Assembly: GCA_036675815.1 (NCBI GenBank)
Contig: JAKFEE010000055.1
Coordinates: forward strand, 124,001-188,000
Reading direction: 5' to 3'
From: JAKFEE01 sp036675815
GTDB taxonomy: Bacteria; Pseudomonadota; Alphaproteobacteria; Rhodospirillales; Magnetospirillaceae
DNA: 64,000 bases
The notes under the pieces were generated by a model. The model saw only the letters and a program-made list of their open reading frames with translations. It had not been told where the DNA came from and searched no databases. The number at the start of each line of letters is the position of its first letter. The stretch's first letter is position 1. Of the stretch, positions 1 through 9,537 are shown piece by piece. The translations under genes were made by a program, and so were the position numbers.

Positions 1-108
1 CCCGTCAACCAGCCGCGTCCGGTGCCGCCACGCTATCACGACGTCGACATCTACGACGATTTCACGCTGCGTGTCGGCCCGCGGGGGCTGTGGGGTAATC
101 CCTACTAG
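1..108 (+). CDS. C-terminal end of an unidentified protein (5' end outside window)
   Basis: Frame 1 is open from the window edge to a TAG at 106-108 and encodes 35 residues rich in Pro, Arg, Asp and Tyr, ending in WGNPY. Only this tail is visible, so no family can be assigned. The phasin promoter follows within about 25 bases, so this gene and the phasin are probably separate transcription units. Reality as a gene end is inferred from the open frame and its position only. Confidence 0.5.
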   Translation, partial: PVNQPRPVPPRYHDVDIYDDFTLRVGPRGLWGNPY

Positions 109-131
109 GAATGCTGCATGGCCAAAAGGCT

Positions 132-175
132 TTGACAGAAAGCCGGGGCCTGGGCAGCATTATGCTGCAATGCAG
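132..175 (+). promoter_or_regulatory. Phasin promoter with PhaR-type operator
   Basis: A perfect TTGACA lies at 132-137. A weaker -10 candidate (CATTAT, 158-163, spacer 20) is followed directly by CTGC-AAT-GCAG at 165-175, an exact dyad. PhaR repressors of Paracoccus and Rhodobacter bind CTGC-N3/4-GCAG upstream of phasin and PHB genes. The placement just downstream of the -10 suits repression that is relieved when PhaR is titrated by PHB granules. The motif is seen directly; PhaR binding is inferred. Confidence 0.65.
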
Positions 176-230
176 CGCGACGCGCACCGGGCGGTGTAGC
201 CTCGGCAGCGGTCGCCACCTGGAGGAGCCC

Positions 231-722
231 ATGAGCAACAAGAAGAAGACCGACCTCGTCAGTGCGACCGCGACCGCCTCGGCCGCGATTGCCGAGGCGG
301 AGATCCCGGCCCCCGTCCGCCAAGAGATGATCGAGGCGACCCCTGGCCCCACGGCCGCCGCCCCCGGCGCCGCTGCCGGCTGTGACGACATGATGCGCGT
401 CGGCCGCGAGAGCGCCGCGGCCGCGGCCAAGGCGGGGGTGGGGCTCGCCAATGGCTGGCAGGATTTCAACCGCGCCATGCTGAATCTGACCCAGGGTCAT
501 TTCGAGGACATGCTGCTGGCCGCCAAGGCGCTGACCGGGGCGCGAAGCTTTCATGAGATCATCGAGATCCAGATGACGCTGGTAAAAAGCAGCCTTGAAA
601 AACTGAACGCCGAGAGCAGCCGGTTGGCGGAGGCGGCCATGCGCGTCGCCGAAGACACCGCCGGGCCCATGGGGGCCGGCCTGGTCCGGTTCAGCCAAGG
701 CGCGACCGGCGGCAAATCCTAG
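231..722 (+). CDS. Phasin family protein (PHB granule-associated)
   Basis: Phasins coat polyhydroxybutyrate granules in the cytoplasm and control their size and number. The 163-residue product has a Lys-rich start and an Ala/Pro-rich, low-complexity first 60 residues. A helical domain from about residue 65 contains the family-type pattern of a GLANGWQDFNRAML segment followed by FHEIIEIQ and a run of amphipathic helices. The ATG at 231 is chosen because GGAGGAG lies just before it; an upstream in-frame ATG at 111 would overlap the promoter and operator. A strong terminator follows at 761, so it is monocistronic. The PhaR-type operator supports the assignment. No synthase or depolymerase gene is in the window. 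Confidence 0.85.
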   Translation: MSNKKKTDLVSATATASAAIAEAEIPAPVRQEMIEATPGPTAAAPGAAAGCDDMMRVGRESAAAAAKAGVGLANGWQDFNRAMLNLTQGHFEDMLLAAKALTGARSFHEIIEIQMTLVKSSLEKLNAESSRLAEAAMRVAEDTAGPMGAGLVRFSQGATGGKS

Positions 723-760
723 CCTCCCAGATGGCTGAGCTGCCAGATGGTTTGTGTCCG

Positions 761-797
761 CGGCCCGGAGGTATCGATCTCCGGGCCGTTTTCGTTT
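761..797 (+). terminator. Rho-independent terminator after phasin
   Basis: A perfect 10-bp stem (CGGCCCGGAG at 761-770 with its complement at 779-788), an 8-base loop and a TTTTCGTTT tract immediately after. It separates the phasin from clpS. Confidence 0.9.
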
Positions 798-912
798 CGG
801 TGGTCATCGACCAATGGGGCAGCGCCGTCTGGCAAACAGGGGGCTTTTCCCGCAAGCGCGGCACCCAATATGATGATCGTGTTCCGAAAGCGACACCGAG
901 CAGCCCGAGCGA

Positions 913-1242
913 ATGAGCGACGACATCGATAAGCCGAATGGCGATGGCCCCAACACCGGCGTGGTGATCAAGACCCGGCCGAAGACCAAGAAGCCATCGA
1001 TGTACAAAGTGTTGATGTTGAATGACGACTACACGCCGATGGAGTTCGTCGTTCACGTCCTCGAGTGCTTCTTCAACAAGAACCGCGAAGAAGCCACTCG
1101 CATCATGCTTCACGTGCACCAGCGGGGTGTCGGCGTCTGCGGCGCGTACACGTATGAGGTGGCGGAGACCAAGGTAACCCAGGTCATGGACCTGGCGCGC
1201 CAGAACCAGCATCCGCTGCAGTGCACTATCGAGAAGGAATGA
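913..1242 (+). CDS. clpS: ATP-dependent Clp protease adaptor ClpS
   Basis: ClpS delivers N-degron substrates to ClpAP. The 109-residue product has a polar disordered N-terminus (about 1-25) and then the ClpS core, with YKVLMLNDDYTPMEFVV, a FFNKNREEATRIML helix, and HQRGVGVCGAYTYEVAETK, which contain the N-degron pocket and ClpA-contact residues of the family. The length is normal. Its TGA overlaps the ATG of clpA (ATGA at 1239-1242), so the two are translationally coupled, which is the usual clpS-clpA order in Proteobacteria. Confidence 0.97.
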   Translation: MSDDIDKPNGDGPNTGVVIKTRPKTKKPSMYKVLMLNDDYTPMEFVVHVLECFFNKNREEATRIMLHVHQRGVGVCGAYTYEVAETKVTQVMDLARQNQHPLQCTIEKE

Positions 1243-3539
1243 TCTCATTGCTGTCGCGGAACCTAGAGCACAGCCTTCATCGCGCCCTGGCGCTGGCGAC
1301 GGAGCGTCGCCATGAATACGCGACGCTCGAACACCTGCTTCTGGCCCTCTCCGAGGATCAGGAGGCGGTGGCGGTGCTGCGGGCGTGCAACGTCGACATC
1401 GAACGGCTGCGGCGGGAGCTGACGGAGTTCCTGGACACCGCGCTGTCCGACTTGGTGACCAACCGGGTGACCGACCCCAAGCCCACCGCCGGCTTCCAGC
1501 GGGTGGTGCAGCGGGCGGCCATCCACGTGCAGTCGTCGGGACGCGAAGAGGTGACCGGCGCCAACGTCGTCGTGGCGCTGTTCTCGGAACGCGAATCCCA
1601 CGCGGTGTACTTCCTGCAGCTGCAGGACATGACGCGTCTCGATGCCGTCAACTACATCTCGCATGGCATCGCCAAGGCGCCCGGCCGCAGCCAGAACCGC
1701 ACCGTACATGGCGCAGACGAAGATGCGCAGGCGGAGAAGGTGGTGAAAAAAGGACAAGAGGCACTCAACGCCTACTGCGTCAATCTCAACAAGAAGGCGG
1801 CGCAGGGCAAGATCGATCCGCTGATCGGCCGGGAGTCCGAGATCGAACGCACGATCCAGATCCTGTGCCGCCGATCGAAGAACAACCCGCTCTACGTCGG
1901 CGATCCCGGCGTCGGCAAGACGGCCATCGCCGAAGGGCTGGCCCGCCGCATCGTGCGCGGCGAGGTCCCCGACGTGCTGCGCGGCGCCACCATCTTCGCC
2001 CTCGACATGGGCACGCTGCTGGCCGGCACGCGCTATCGCGGCGACTTCGAGGAACGGCTGAAGGCGGTGGTCGGCGAACTGGAGGCCTATGACGGCGCCA
2101 TCCTGTTCATCGACGAGATCCACACCGTCATCGGCGCCGGCGCCACCTCGGGCGGCTCGATGGACGCGTCCAACCTGCTGAAGCCGGCGCTGGCGTCCGG
2201 CACGCTGCGCTGCATCGGCTCGACGACGTACAAGGAGTATCGCAACTACTTCGAGAAGGACCGCGCGTTGGTCCGCCGCTTCCAGAAGATCGACGTCAAC
2301 GAGCCGTCGGTGCCCGATACGGTGAAGATTCTGCACGGCCTCAAGCCCTATTACGAGGCCCATCACCGGGTGAAGTATCAGGCCGAGGCCATCCGCGCCG
2401 CGGTCGAATTGTCGAGCAAGTACATCACCGACCGCAAGCTGCCCGACAAGGCCATCGACGTCATCGACGAGGTCGGCGCGGCGCGCATGCTGCTGCCCGA
2501 GTCGAAGCGGCGCAAGATGGTGACGGTGCGCGACGTCGAGGAGGTGGTGGCCAAGATCGCCCGTATTCCTCCCAAGAGCGTCACCACCAACGACATGGCC
2601 ACGCTGAAGTCGCTGGAGCGCGACCTCAAGACCATGGTGTTCGGCCAGGACAAGGCCATCGAGGCCCTGGCCAGCGCCATCAAGCTGGCGCGCGCCGGCC
2701 TGCGCGAGCCCGACAAGCCGATCGGCTGCTACCTGTTCTCGGGGCCGACCGGCGTCGGCAAGACCGAGGTGGCACGGCAGCTCGCGGCGATCATGGGCAT
2801 CGAGCTGACCCGCTTCGACATGTCGGAATACATGGAGCGGCACTCGGTATCGCGCCTGATCGGCGCGCCGCCCGGCTATGTCGGCTTCGACCAGGGTGGC
2901 CTGCTCACCGACGCCATCGACCAGCATCCGCATGGCGTGCTGCTGCTCGACGAGATCGAGAAGGCCCATCCCGACCTGTTCAACATCCTGCTGCAGGTGA
3001 TGGATCACGGACGGCTGACCGATCACAACGGCAAGAGCGTCGACTTCCGCAACGTCATCCTGATCATGACGACCAACGCCGGCGCCTCGGAAATGACCAA
3101 GCCGGCCATCGGCTTCGAGCGCGAGGAGCGCCAAGGCGACGACCAGGAGGCTATCCAGCGCCTGTTCACCCCCGAGTTCCGCAACCGCCTGGACGCCATC
3201 ATTCCCTTCGCCGGCCTGTCGATGGACATCGTCAAGCGGGTGGTCGACAAGTTCATCATGGAACTGGAAACCCAGTTGGACGACCGCGACGTACAGTTCG
3301 TCCTCACCGACGAGTCGCGCGACTGGCTGGCCAGAAAAGGCTACGACAAGCAGTTCGGCGCCCGCCCGCTGGGCCGGGTCATCCAGGAACACATCAAGAA
3401 GCCGCTGGCCGAGGAACTACTGTTCGGCAAGCTGGCCAAGGGCGGTCTCGTCCGGGTGTTCGTCAAGGACGGCAAGCTCGATTTCGAGATGGAGCCGCCG
3501 AAGAAGAGCAAGCAGCCCGAGCATGAGATGGTCGAATAG
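1239..3539 (+). CDS. clpA: ATP-dependent Clp protease ATP-binding subunit ClpA
   Basis: AAA+ unfoldase that feeds substrates into ClpP. The 766-residue product has a double Clp-N domain at the start (SRNLEHSLHRALALA, EHLLLAL), a first AAA module with Walker A GDPGVGKT near residue 221, and a second with GPTGVGKT near 502. DEIHT and DEIEKAHP Walker B motifs are visible, and there is a ClpB-D2 type C-terminus. No middle coiled-coil is present, which separates it from ClpB. The start is placed at ATG 1239 because it makes an ATGA overlap with clpS and matches the family N-terminus. A terminator lies directly downstream. Confidence 0.97.
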   Translation: MISLLSRNLEHSLHRALALATERRHEYATLEHLLLALSEDQEAVAVLRACNVDIERLRRELTEFLDTALSDLVTNRVTDPKPTAGFQRVVQRAAIHVQSSGREEVTGANVVVALFSERESHAVYFLQLQDMTRLDAVNYISHGIAKAPGRSQNRTVHGADEDAQAEKVVKKGQEALNAYCVNLNKKAAQGKIDPLIGRESEIERTIQILCRRSKNNPLYVGDPGVGKTAIAEGLARRIVRGEVPDVLRGATIFALDMGTLLAGTRYRGDFEERLKAVVGELEAYDGAILFIDEIHTVIGAGATSGGSMDASNLLKPALASGTLRCIGSTTYKEYRNYFEKDRALVRRFQKIDVNEPSVPDTVKILHGLKPYYEAHHRVKYQAEAIRAAVELSSKYITDRKLPDKAIDVIDEVGAARMLLPESKRRKMVTVRDVEEVVAKIARIPPKSVTTNDMATLKSLERDLKTMVFGQDKAIEALASAIKLARAGLREPDKPIGCYLFSGPTGVGKTEVARQLAAIMGIELTRFDMSEYMERHSVSRLIGAPPGYVGFDQGGLLTDAIDQHPHGVLLLDEIEKAHPDLFNILLQVMDHGRLTDHNGKSVDFRNVILIMTTNAGASEMTKPAIGFEREERQGDDQEAIQRLFTPEFRNRLDAIIPFAGLSMDIVKRVVDKFIMELETQLDDRDVQFVLTDESRDWLARKGYDKQFGARPLGRVIQEHIKKPLAEELLFGKLAKGGLVRVFVKDGKLDFEMEPPKKSKQPEHEMVE

Positions 3540-3560
3540 GGCGGAACAATCCGCCATGCC

Positions 3561-3590
3561 AAGGGCGCCGGCTTGTCCGGCGCCCTTTTC
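3561..3590 (+). terminator. Rho-independent terminator after clpA
   Basis: An 11-bp perfect stem (AAGGGCGCCGG at 3561-3571 with its complement at 3577-3587), a CTTGT loop and a TTTT run. It ends the clpSA operon. Confidence 0.9.
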
Positions 3591-3679
3591 TTATGTCGGG
3601 CGCGTGCGGGTCATATGGACGGACATCTTGTGCGAGGCCCGGCGGTGCACAGCTATAGCCCCAATGTGACGGAGGGGAT

Positions 3680-4513
3680 ATGGCTGGGCTGGGGCGCGGT
3701 CGCCTAGCGGCTCTGGTGCTGATGGCGGTGACGGAGATCGCGGCGGCTGCACCGGCGGAGACCGCCAACCTGCGGCGCATCGAACGCTCCAGCCCACATC
3801 GCGCCGCGGGCCTTTACTGCATCGCCGCGCGCGCCGGCAATGCCGAGGCGGCCTATGCGCTGGGCCGTCTCTATCTCGCCGGCCGCGGCGTGCGGCGCAA
3901 TGCCGCCATGGGGGCTGCGTGGCTGCATGAGGCTGCCCGCCTCGGCAAACGCAACGTACGCGTCCCCGAGGTGGCGCTGCGCGTCCGCCCAAACTGCCGC
4001 GAGCTGGATGAAATCCTCGCCCCGCTGGAGCCGCCACCGGAGATCGCCGCATTGACGCGCACCGCCGCGGCCCGTCACGGGCTCGACCCCGCCCTGGTGC
4101 TGGCCATCATGCGCCTGGAATCGGGGTTCGACCCGCGCGCCCGCTCGCCGAAGGGGGCGATGGGGCTGATGCAGCTGATGCCCGGCACCGCCCGGCGTTT
4201 CGGGGTGGCCAAGCCCTATGATCCGGCCGACAACCTGCACGGCGGCTGCGCCTATCTGCGCTTTTTGCTGGAGCTCTACGACGGTGATGTGCGCCTGGCC
4301 GCCGCTGCCTACAACGCCGGCGAGGGCGCGGTCGCACGTTACCGCGGCGTGCCGCCCTACGGCGAAACCCTGGCCTATGTGGCGGCGCTGAAAACGCTGT
4401 ATCCCCATGCCCGCCACCACCCGGGATCCGGCGGCAAGGATGTGCTCAGCGTCGAGTGGTCCGAAAAGCAAGCCCCGGCTGGGCTGTTCGGGCGCCCGGG
4501 GATGGAGCCCTGA
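3680..4513 (+). CDS. Periplasmic lytic transglycosylase with Sel1-like repeats
   Basis: Cleaves the MurNAc-GlcNAc bond of peptidoglycan to give anhydro-muropeptides. The 277-residue product has a hydrophobic signal peptide ending in the Ala-rich stretch near residue 24. One or two Sel1-type helical repeats follow at about 44-90 (AAYALGRLYLAGRGV). A family 1 SLT domain runs from about 120: the catalytic Glu is E147 in RLESGFDP, followed by GAMGLMQLMPGTA and AAYNAGEGAV. A GGAGGGG ribosome site precedes the ATG. The Sel1-SLT combination is common among alphaproteobacterial periplasmic transglycosylases; the Sel1 part probably mediates protein contacts. Confidence 0.92.
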   Translation: MAGLGRGRLAALVLMAVTEIAAAAPAETANLRRIERSSPHRAAGLYCIAARAGNAEAAYALGRLYLAGRGVRRNAAMGAAWLHEAARLGKRNVRVPEVALRVRPNCRELDEILAPLEPPPEIAALTRTAAARHGLDPALVLAIMRLESGFDPRARSPKGAMGLMQLMPGTARRFGVAKPYDPADNLHGGCAYLRFLLELYDGDVRLAAAAYNAGEGAVARYRGVPPYGETLAYVAALKTLYPHARHHPGSGGKDVLSVEWSEKQAPAGLFGRPGMEP

Positions 4514-4527
4514 TCCACGATGGCCGC

Positions 4528-4821
4528 TCAGACGCCATCGAACACCATGTCGATGGCGGCCTTGATCACATCATGCTCGTGGGCCAACGCCCCAGCTTTG
4601 TCGGCCAATTCCGAGAGCGGCACCGATGCCATGAATTGGGTGAGCATCACGTACTGCCCGGCCCCGATGCGGAAGACCGGATTCAGGCGACGGGCTGGCT
4701 TTGGGGCCTCTTCGAGGGACACCAGCGGCACACAGACGCGCGTGTTGAGACCATCCATCAGGTCGGCTTGGGCATCGAGCAAGAAGCCCGAGCCGTAGCG
4801 ATAGAAGTCGAATTGCGCCAC
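4528..4821 (-). CDS. ccdB: CcdB family gyrase-poison toxin
   Basis: CcdB traps DNA gyrase on cleaved DNA. The 97-residue product (F-plasmid CcdB is 101) opens with the family signature VAQFDFYRY. It continues through LLDAQADLM, RVCVPLV and LNPVFRIGAGQYVMLTQ, and ends FDGV. The F-plasmid toxin needs its C-terminal Trp-Gly-Ile to poison gyrase; the related aromatic-x-Gly-aliphatic ending here is compatible with activity but not proof. The start is a GTG at 4821, one base after the ccdA stop, so translation is coupled to the antitoxin. A longer frame upstream runs inside ccdA and is discounted. Confidence 0.9.
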   Translation of the reverse strand: MAQFDFYRYGSGFLLDAQADLMDGLNTRVCVPLVSLEEAPKPARRLNPVFRIGAGQYVMLTQFMASVPLSELADKAGALAHEHDVIKAAIDMVFDGV

Positions 4822-4822
4822 G

Positions 4823-5095
4823 TTAGAACTGACGGAGTTTCGCGAGCGGCAGACCGTAGTGCTCGACGTATTCGTTGGACGAGGCAATCGCCTCGGCGTT
4901 CTCGGCGCGCCAGCGTGCGGCTTGAATTTCGGCGATCTGTAGCCGAAGGCCGCGTTCGCAGGCTTTTGACAGGTTGATCTCGAGCTTTCGCGCCAGTTCC
5001 AGCAGACTGACGTTGAGAGTCAGGTTTGTTGCCTTCTTCGGCGCGTCAGGGTCGAAGTCGAACTCGGCCTGGGCCGTTGTGCTTGTCGTGGTCAT
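4823..5095 (-). CDS. ccdA: CcdA family antitoxin
   Basis: CcdA neutralises and rejuvenates CcdB-bound gyrase and represses its own operon with CcdB. The 90-residue product has a non-conserved N-terminal extension (about 1-22, Thr/Asp-rich). A ribbon-helix-helix strand and helices follow (KATNLTLNVSLLELARKLEINLSKACERGL), then a C-terminal toxin-wrapping part ending YGLPLAKLRQF, typical of chromosomal CcdA. The gene order is ccdA then ccdB, as usual. There is almost no 5' leader: the candidate -10 lies about 6 bases before the ATG (see promoter entry). Confidence 0.9.
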   Translation of the reverse strand: MTTTSTTAQAEFDFDPDAPKKATNLTLNVSLLELARKLEINLSKACERGLRLQIAEIQAARWRAENAEAIASSNEYVEHYGLPLAKLRQF

Positions 5096-5100
5096 GATCT

Positions 5101-5129
5101 AGAAATGCGCATACCGGTGCGCATGTCAA
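5101..5129 (-). promoter_or_regulatory. ccdAB promoter with inverted-repeat operator in the spacer
   Basis: On the minus strand a perfect TTGACA (5129-5124) is followed, 17-18 bases on, by a weak -10 (ATTTCT or TTTCTA, 5106-5100). The spacer is almost filled by an inverted repeat, ATGCGCA (5105-5111) and TGCGCAT (5118-5124), separated by 6 bases. A repressor bound there would block RNA polymerase, as expected for CcdA/CcdB autoregulation. The -10 ends about 5 bases from the ATG at 5095, so the transcript would be nearly or fully leaderless, consistent with no Shine-Dalgarno. Motifs are seen; function is inferred. Confidence 0.6.
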
Positions 5130-5227
5130 GCGGAGGATGCTGCGTAGATGCAAGCGCCTCGAGCTATCGCAACGCGACCGGGCGCGGTATTGTTTCCATA
5201 GCCCGACTGACCGAACTGGACGCAAGC

Positions 5228-5632
5228 ATGGCGGCGATTTCTGATTCCGACATCGTGGCGGCGGTGCGATCCGTCCTGCCGAAGGTGCAGGCGATCACGT
5301 TGTTCGGCAGCCATGCCGAGGGGACCGACACTTCCGAAAGCGATGTCGACATCGCCGTTTTGCTGCCTGACCACATCAGTCCGGTGTGTTTATGGGAGGC
5401 GGGCGAGGCCATCGCCCGCCGTCTGGACAAGGATGTGGATCTGATTGACCTGCGCGCCGCCAGTACGGTCATGCAATTCCGCATCGTCACGACGGGGCGG
5501 CGGCTATTCGCCCGAGATGTCGCCCTCGATCATTACGAGACCTTCATCCTGCGCGAAATGACGGACCTGAACGAGGCGCGGGCGCCGCTGATCGCGGACA
5601 TACAGCGGGAAGGACGTGTTTATGGTCGATGA
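5228..5632 (+). CDS. mntA: MntA-type nucleotidyltransferase antitoxin
   Basis: Minimal nucleotidyltransferase of the HEPN-MNT toxin-antitoxin class. In characterised pairs MntA inactivates its HEPN partner by adding AMP to a tyrosine. The 134-residue product contains the exact GSX10DXD motif: G27-S28, then D39 and D41 after ten residues. A third acidic position lies in the DVDLIDL strand (D71 or D74). The ATG at 5228 is preferred; in-frame codons further upstream run through the divergent ccdA promoter. Its last 11 bases overlap the start of hepT, indicating a coupled operon. Confidence 0.88.
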   Translation: MAAISDSDIVAAVRSVLPKVQAITLFGSHAEGTDTSESDVDIAVLLPDHISPVCLWEAGEAIARRLDKDVDLIDLRAASTVMQFRIVTTGRRLFARDVALDHYETFILREMTDLNEARAPLIADIQREGRVYGR

Positions 5633-6041
5633 CGTTCTGCTCAACAAGGCGGCCACGATCGAACGCTGCGTGGCGCGGGCGAGAGAGGAATATCACAAGG
5701 ATCCCACCACCTTCGGCAGCGACTTCACGCGGCAGGATGCCGCCATCCTCAACATCCAGCGGGCGTGCGAAGCTTGCCTGGACATGGGCCACGCCATCAT
5801 CCACCGCGAGCGCCTGGGCATTCCGCAAAGCGCTCGCGACGTGTTTGCGCTGCTGGCGCGGGCGGGGTGGATCGGCAGTAGCCTGGCCGAGACGTTGCAA
5901 CGCATGGTCGGCTACCGCAACATCGCCGTCCACGACTACCAAACCCTGCAACTGCCCATCACGATCGCTGTCATCGAACGCCATCTCGACGACTTCCTGG
6001 CTTTCAGCCGGGCGGTGCTGAGCCGTCGTCACGACTCCTGA
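5622..6041 (+). CDS. hepT: HepT-type HEPN ribonuclease toxin (DUF86)
   Basis: HEPN RNase, the toxin partner of MntA. The 139-residue helical protein carries the RX4HXY active-site motif as R99-N-I-A-V-H104-D-Y106. Tyr106 is the residue that MntA AMPylates in studied pairs. GGAAGGA at 5608-5614 supports the ATG at 5622 over a GTG at 5616. The gene overlaps mntA and is followed by parE on the opposite strand. Its back-to-back arrangement with ccdBA makes a compact 1.5-kb TA island. Confidence 0.9.
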   Translation: MVDDVLLNKAATIERCVARAREEYHKDPTTFGSDFTRQDAAILNIQRACEACLDMGHAIIHRERLGIPQSARDVFALLARAGWIGSSLAETLQRMVGYRNIAVHDYQTLQLPITIAVIERHLDDFLAFSRAVLSRRHDS

Positions 6042-6116
6042 CTGGAGCTTTATCGCAGAGCGGTGGGGGGTGAACGTCCGAGATGCCCAGCCCTTGACCA
6101 TAACGCGGTGCGATAG

Positions 6117-8102
<1,986 letters not shown>

Positions 8103-8250
8103 GGCCAGATAGGTAGCCGATTCGGCCGGTCGGCGCAAGAAAGGGGAGGGCAAAGGGCGGCCCAGCCAGGAAGGATGGGTTGATCGGCGCGCCGGCTGCG
8201 GTTTCATTAAGGTTGTGGCTGAATTCGTCCCTTTGTGAAGCGAGGCTGTG

Positions 8251-8646
8251 ATGTCCGAGAACGAAATTGGCGCCGGCGGGCGCATCGAGATGGCCATCCG
8301 CACCATCGCCATGCCCAAGGACACCAACCCCTCGGGCGACGTGTTCGGTGGCTGGCTGATGAGCCAGATGGATCTCGCCGGCGGATCCGCCGCCATGACC
8401 CGGGCCAAGGGGCGCATCGCCACCGTCGCCGTCGAAGGCATGGTCTTCCATCTACCGGTGCATGTCGGTGACGAACTGTCGTGCTACGCCAAACTGATTC
8501 GCGTCGGGCGCAGCTCTTTGGCCTACCACATCACCGCCTATGTGCGCCGGCGCGAAGGGCGCGAGCACGTCAAGGTCACCGAAGCCACCTTCACCTATGT
8601 CGCCATCGGCGAGGATCGCCGGCCGCGATCGGTGCCGCCGGAATGA
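8251..8646 (+). CDS. yciA: Acyl-CoA thioesterase, YciA family
   Basis: Hot-dog-fold hydrolase that splits acyl-CoA esters. The 131-residue product has the characteristic MPKDTNPSGDVFGGWLMSQMD segment near the N-terminus, containing the catalytic Asn/Asp region. It also has GMVFHLPVHVGDEL and a C-terminal TEATFTYVAI strand. ATG 8251 is preferred over an adjacent GTG at 8248. It is divergent from parE with about 150 bases between them. Substrate range cannot be read from sequence. Confidence 0.9.
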   Translation: MSENEIGAGGRIEMAIRTIAMPKDTNPSGDVFGGWLMSQMDLAGGSAAMTRAKGRIATVAVEGMVFHLPVHVGDELSCYAKLIRVGRSSLAYHITAYVRRREGREHVKVTEATFTYVAIGEDRRPRSVPPE

Positions 8647-8763
8647 CGGCCGGGGCAAACAGATTACCTAGATTGACCGCCCGGCTCTCGCCGATGCTCG
8701 CCTGCGCCGGCCGCACCGTGGGCCTATTCTCCCGGCATGCCAAGCCGCCGAGGAGAGGAGCCA

Positions 8764-8916
8764 ATGTCGCGGATTCTGAGCCTTCTGCTGCTGATGTCGC
8801 TGGCGGCGCCCGCCTGGGCGGAGGGCGGCTTCGCCTCGCCTGAGCCGTCATCCTCGACCACGGCGCCAGCGGTCGAGGAGATCGTCGGCCCGGTGCCGGG
8901 CGGCTACTGGGGCTGA
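8764..8916 (+). CDS. Small exported protein, 50 residues, unknown function
   Basis: A short gene with a good AGGAGAGGAG ribosome site 5 bases before its ATG. The first 19 residues are a textbook signal peptide: MSR, a Leu-rich core, then AAPAWA before the cut. The predicted mature part is about 31 residues, rich in Ser, Pro, Gly and Glu, ending GGYWG, with no cysteine. It is not recognised as any family. It stands alone between yciA and the convergent dctR gene. The signal peptide plus ribosome site argue for a real gene; function is unknown. Confidence 0.7.
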   Translation: MSRILSLLLLMSLAAPAWAEGGFASPEPSSSTTAPAVEEIVGPVPGGYWG

Positions 8917-8940
8917 GTGATGTGACCGCTCCCGATCTCG

Positions 8941-9537
8941 TTAAGCCGTCGCCACCAACTGCGCCAGCTCGACCGCGGTGCGCACGCCCATCTTGTCGAA
9001 CAGGTGGGCGCGGTGTACCTCGACGGTGCGCACGGCTATGCCCAGCTCGTCGGCAATCTGCTTGTTGAGCTTTCCCGTCAAGACCAGATCCATGACCGCC
9101 CGCTCGCGTCCCGACAGGCTGGCGAGGCGTGAGGCGAGCGAGGCGCGGTTTTCGTCGCGGGCGCGCCGCTGTGCATCCAGTGCAAGTGCCTCGATAACTC
9201 TGTCGACCAGCTCATTGTCGTTGAACGGCTTTTCGACGAAGTCGTGGGCGCCCTTCTTCAGTGCCGACACGGCGACGGGCACATCACCGTGGCCGGTCAG
9301 GAAGATCACCGGTAGCCGGCAGGCATGCTCGCGCAGGCGATCGAACAGCTCGATGCCGCTCATCCCTTCCATCCGGATGTCGAGCAGGATGCAGCCGGCG
9401 CTATGGTCGGGCAGGGTGGCAAGGAATGCCTCGGCCGAGGCGAATTCCCGCGTGTCGACGTCGCGCGACTGAAACAGCCACGCCAGCGCATCGCGGATGG
9501 CCTCGTCGTCGTCGATGATGAAGACCGTCCCCGGCAT
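8941..9537 (-). CDS. dctR: FixJ-family response regulator, DctR-like
   Basis: Two-component transcription factor. The 198-residue product has a receiver domain with acidic pocket DDD at 9-11, phospho-acceptor D53 (LLDIRM) and K103 (EKPF). A linker and a C-terminal LuxR/FixJ helix-turn-helix follow (SGRERAVMDLVLTGKLNKQIADELGIAVRTVEVHR region). It overlaps the kinase gene by one base (TAATG). In Rhodobacter capsulatus a FixJ-like DctR with DctS activates dctPQM, and the same gene set lies here, so the name is given on that basis. Confidence 0.85.
   Translation of the reverse strand: MPGTVFIIDDDEAIRDALAWLFQSRDVDTREFASAEAFLATLPDHSAGCILLDIRMEGMSGIELFDRLREHACRLPVIFLTGHGDVPVAVSALKKGAHDFVEKPFNDNELVDRVIEALALDAQRRARDENRASLASRLASLSGRERAVMDLVLTGKLNKQIADELGIAVRTVEVHRAHLFDKMGVRTAVELAQLVATA

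Noticed and set aside
1263..3392. Long open frame antisense to clpA
   Set aside because: A by-product of high GC and codon bias opposite a clearly real gene. The translation has no domains and the clpS-clpA operon explains the region.
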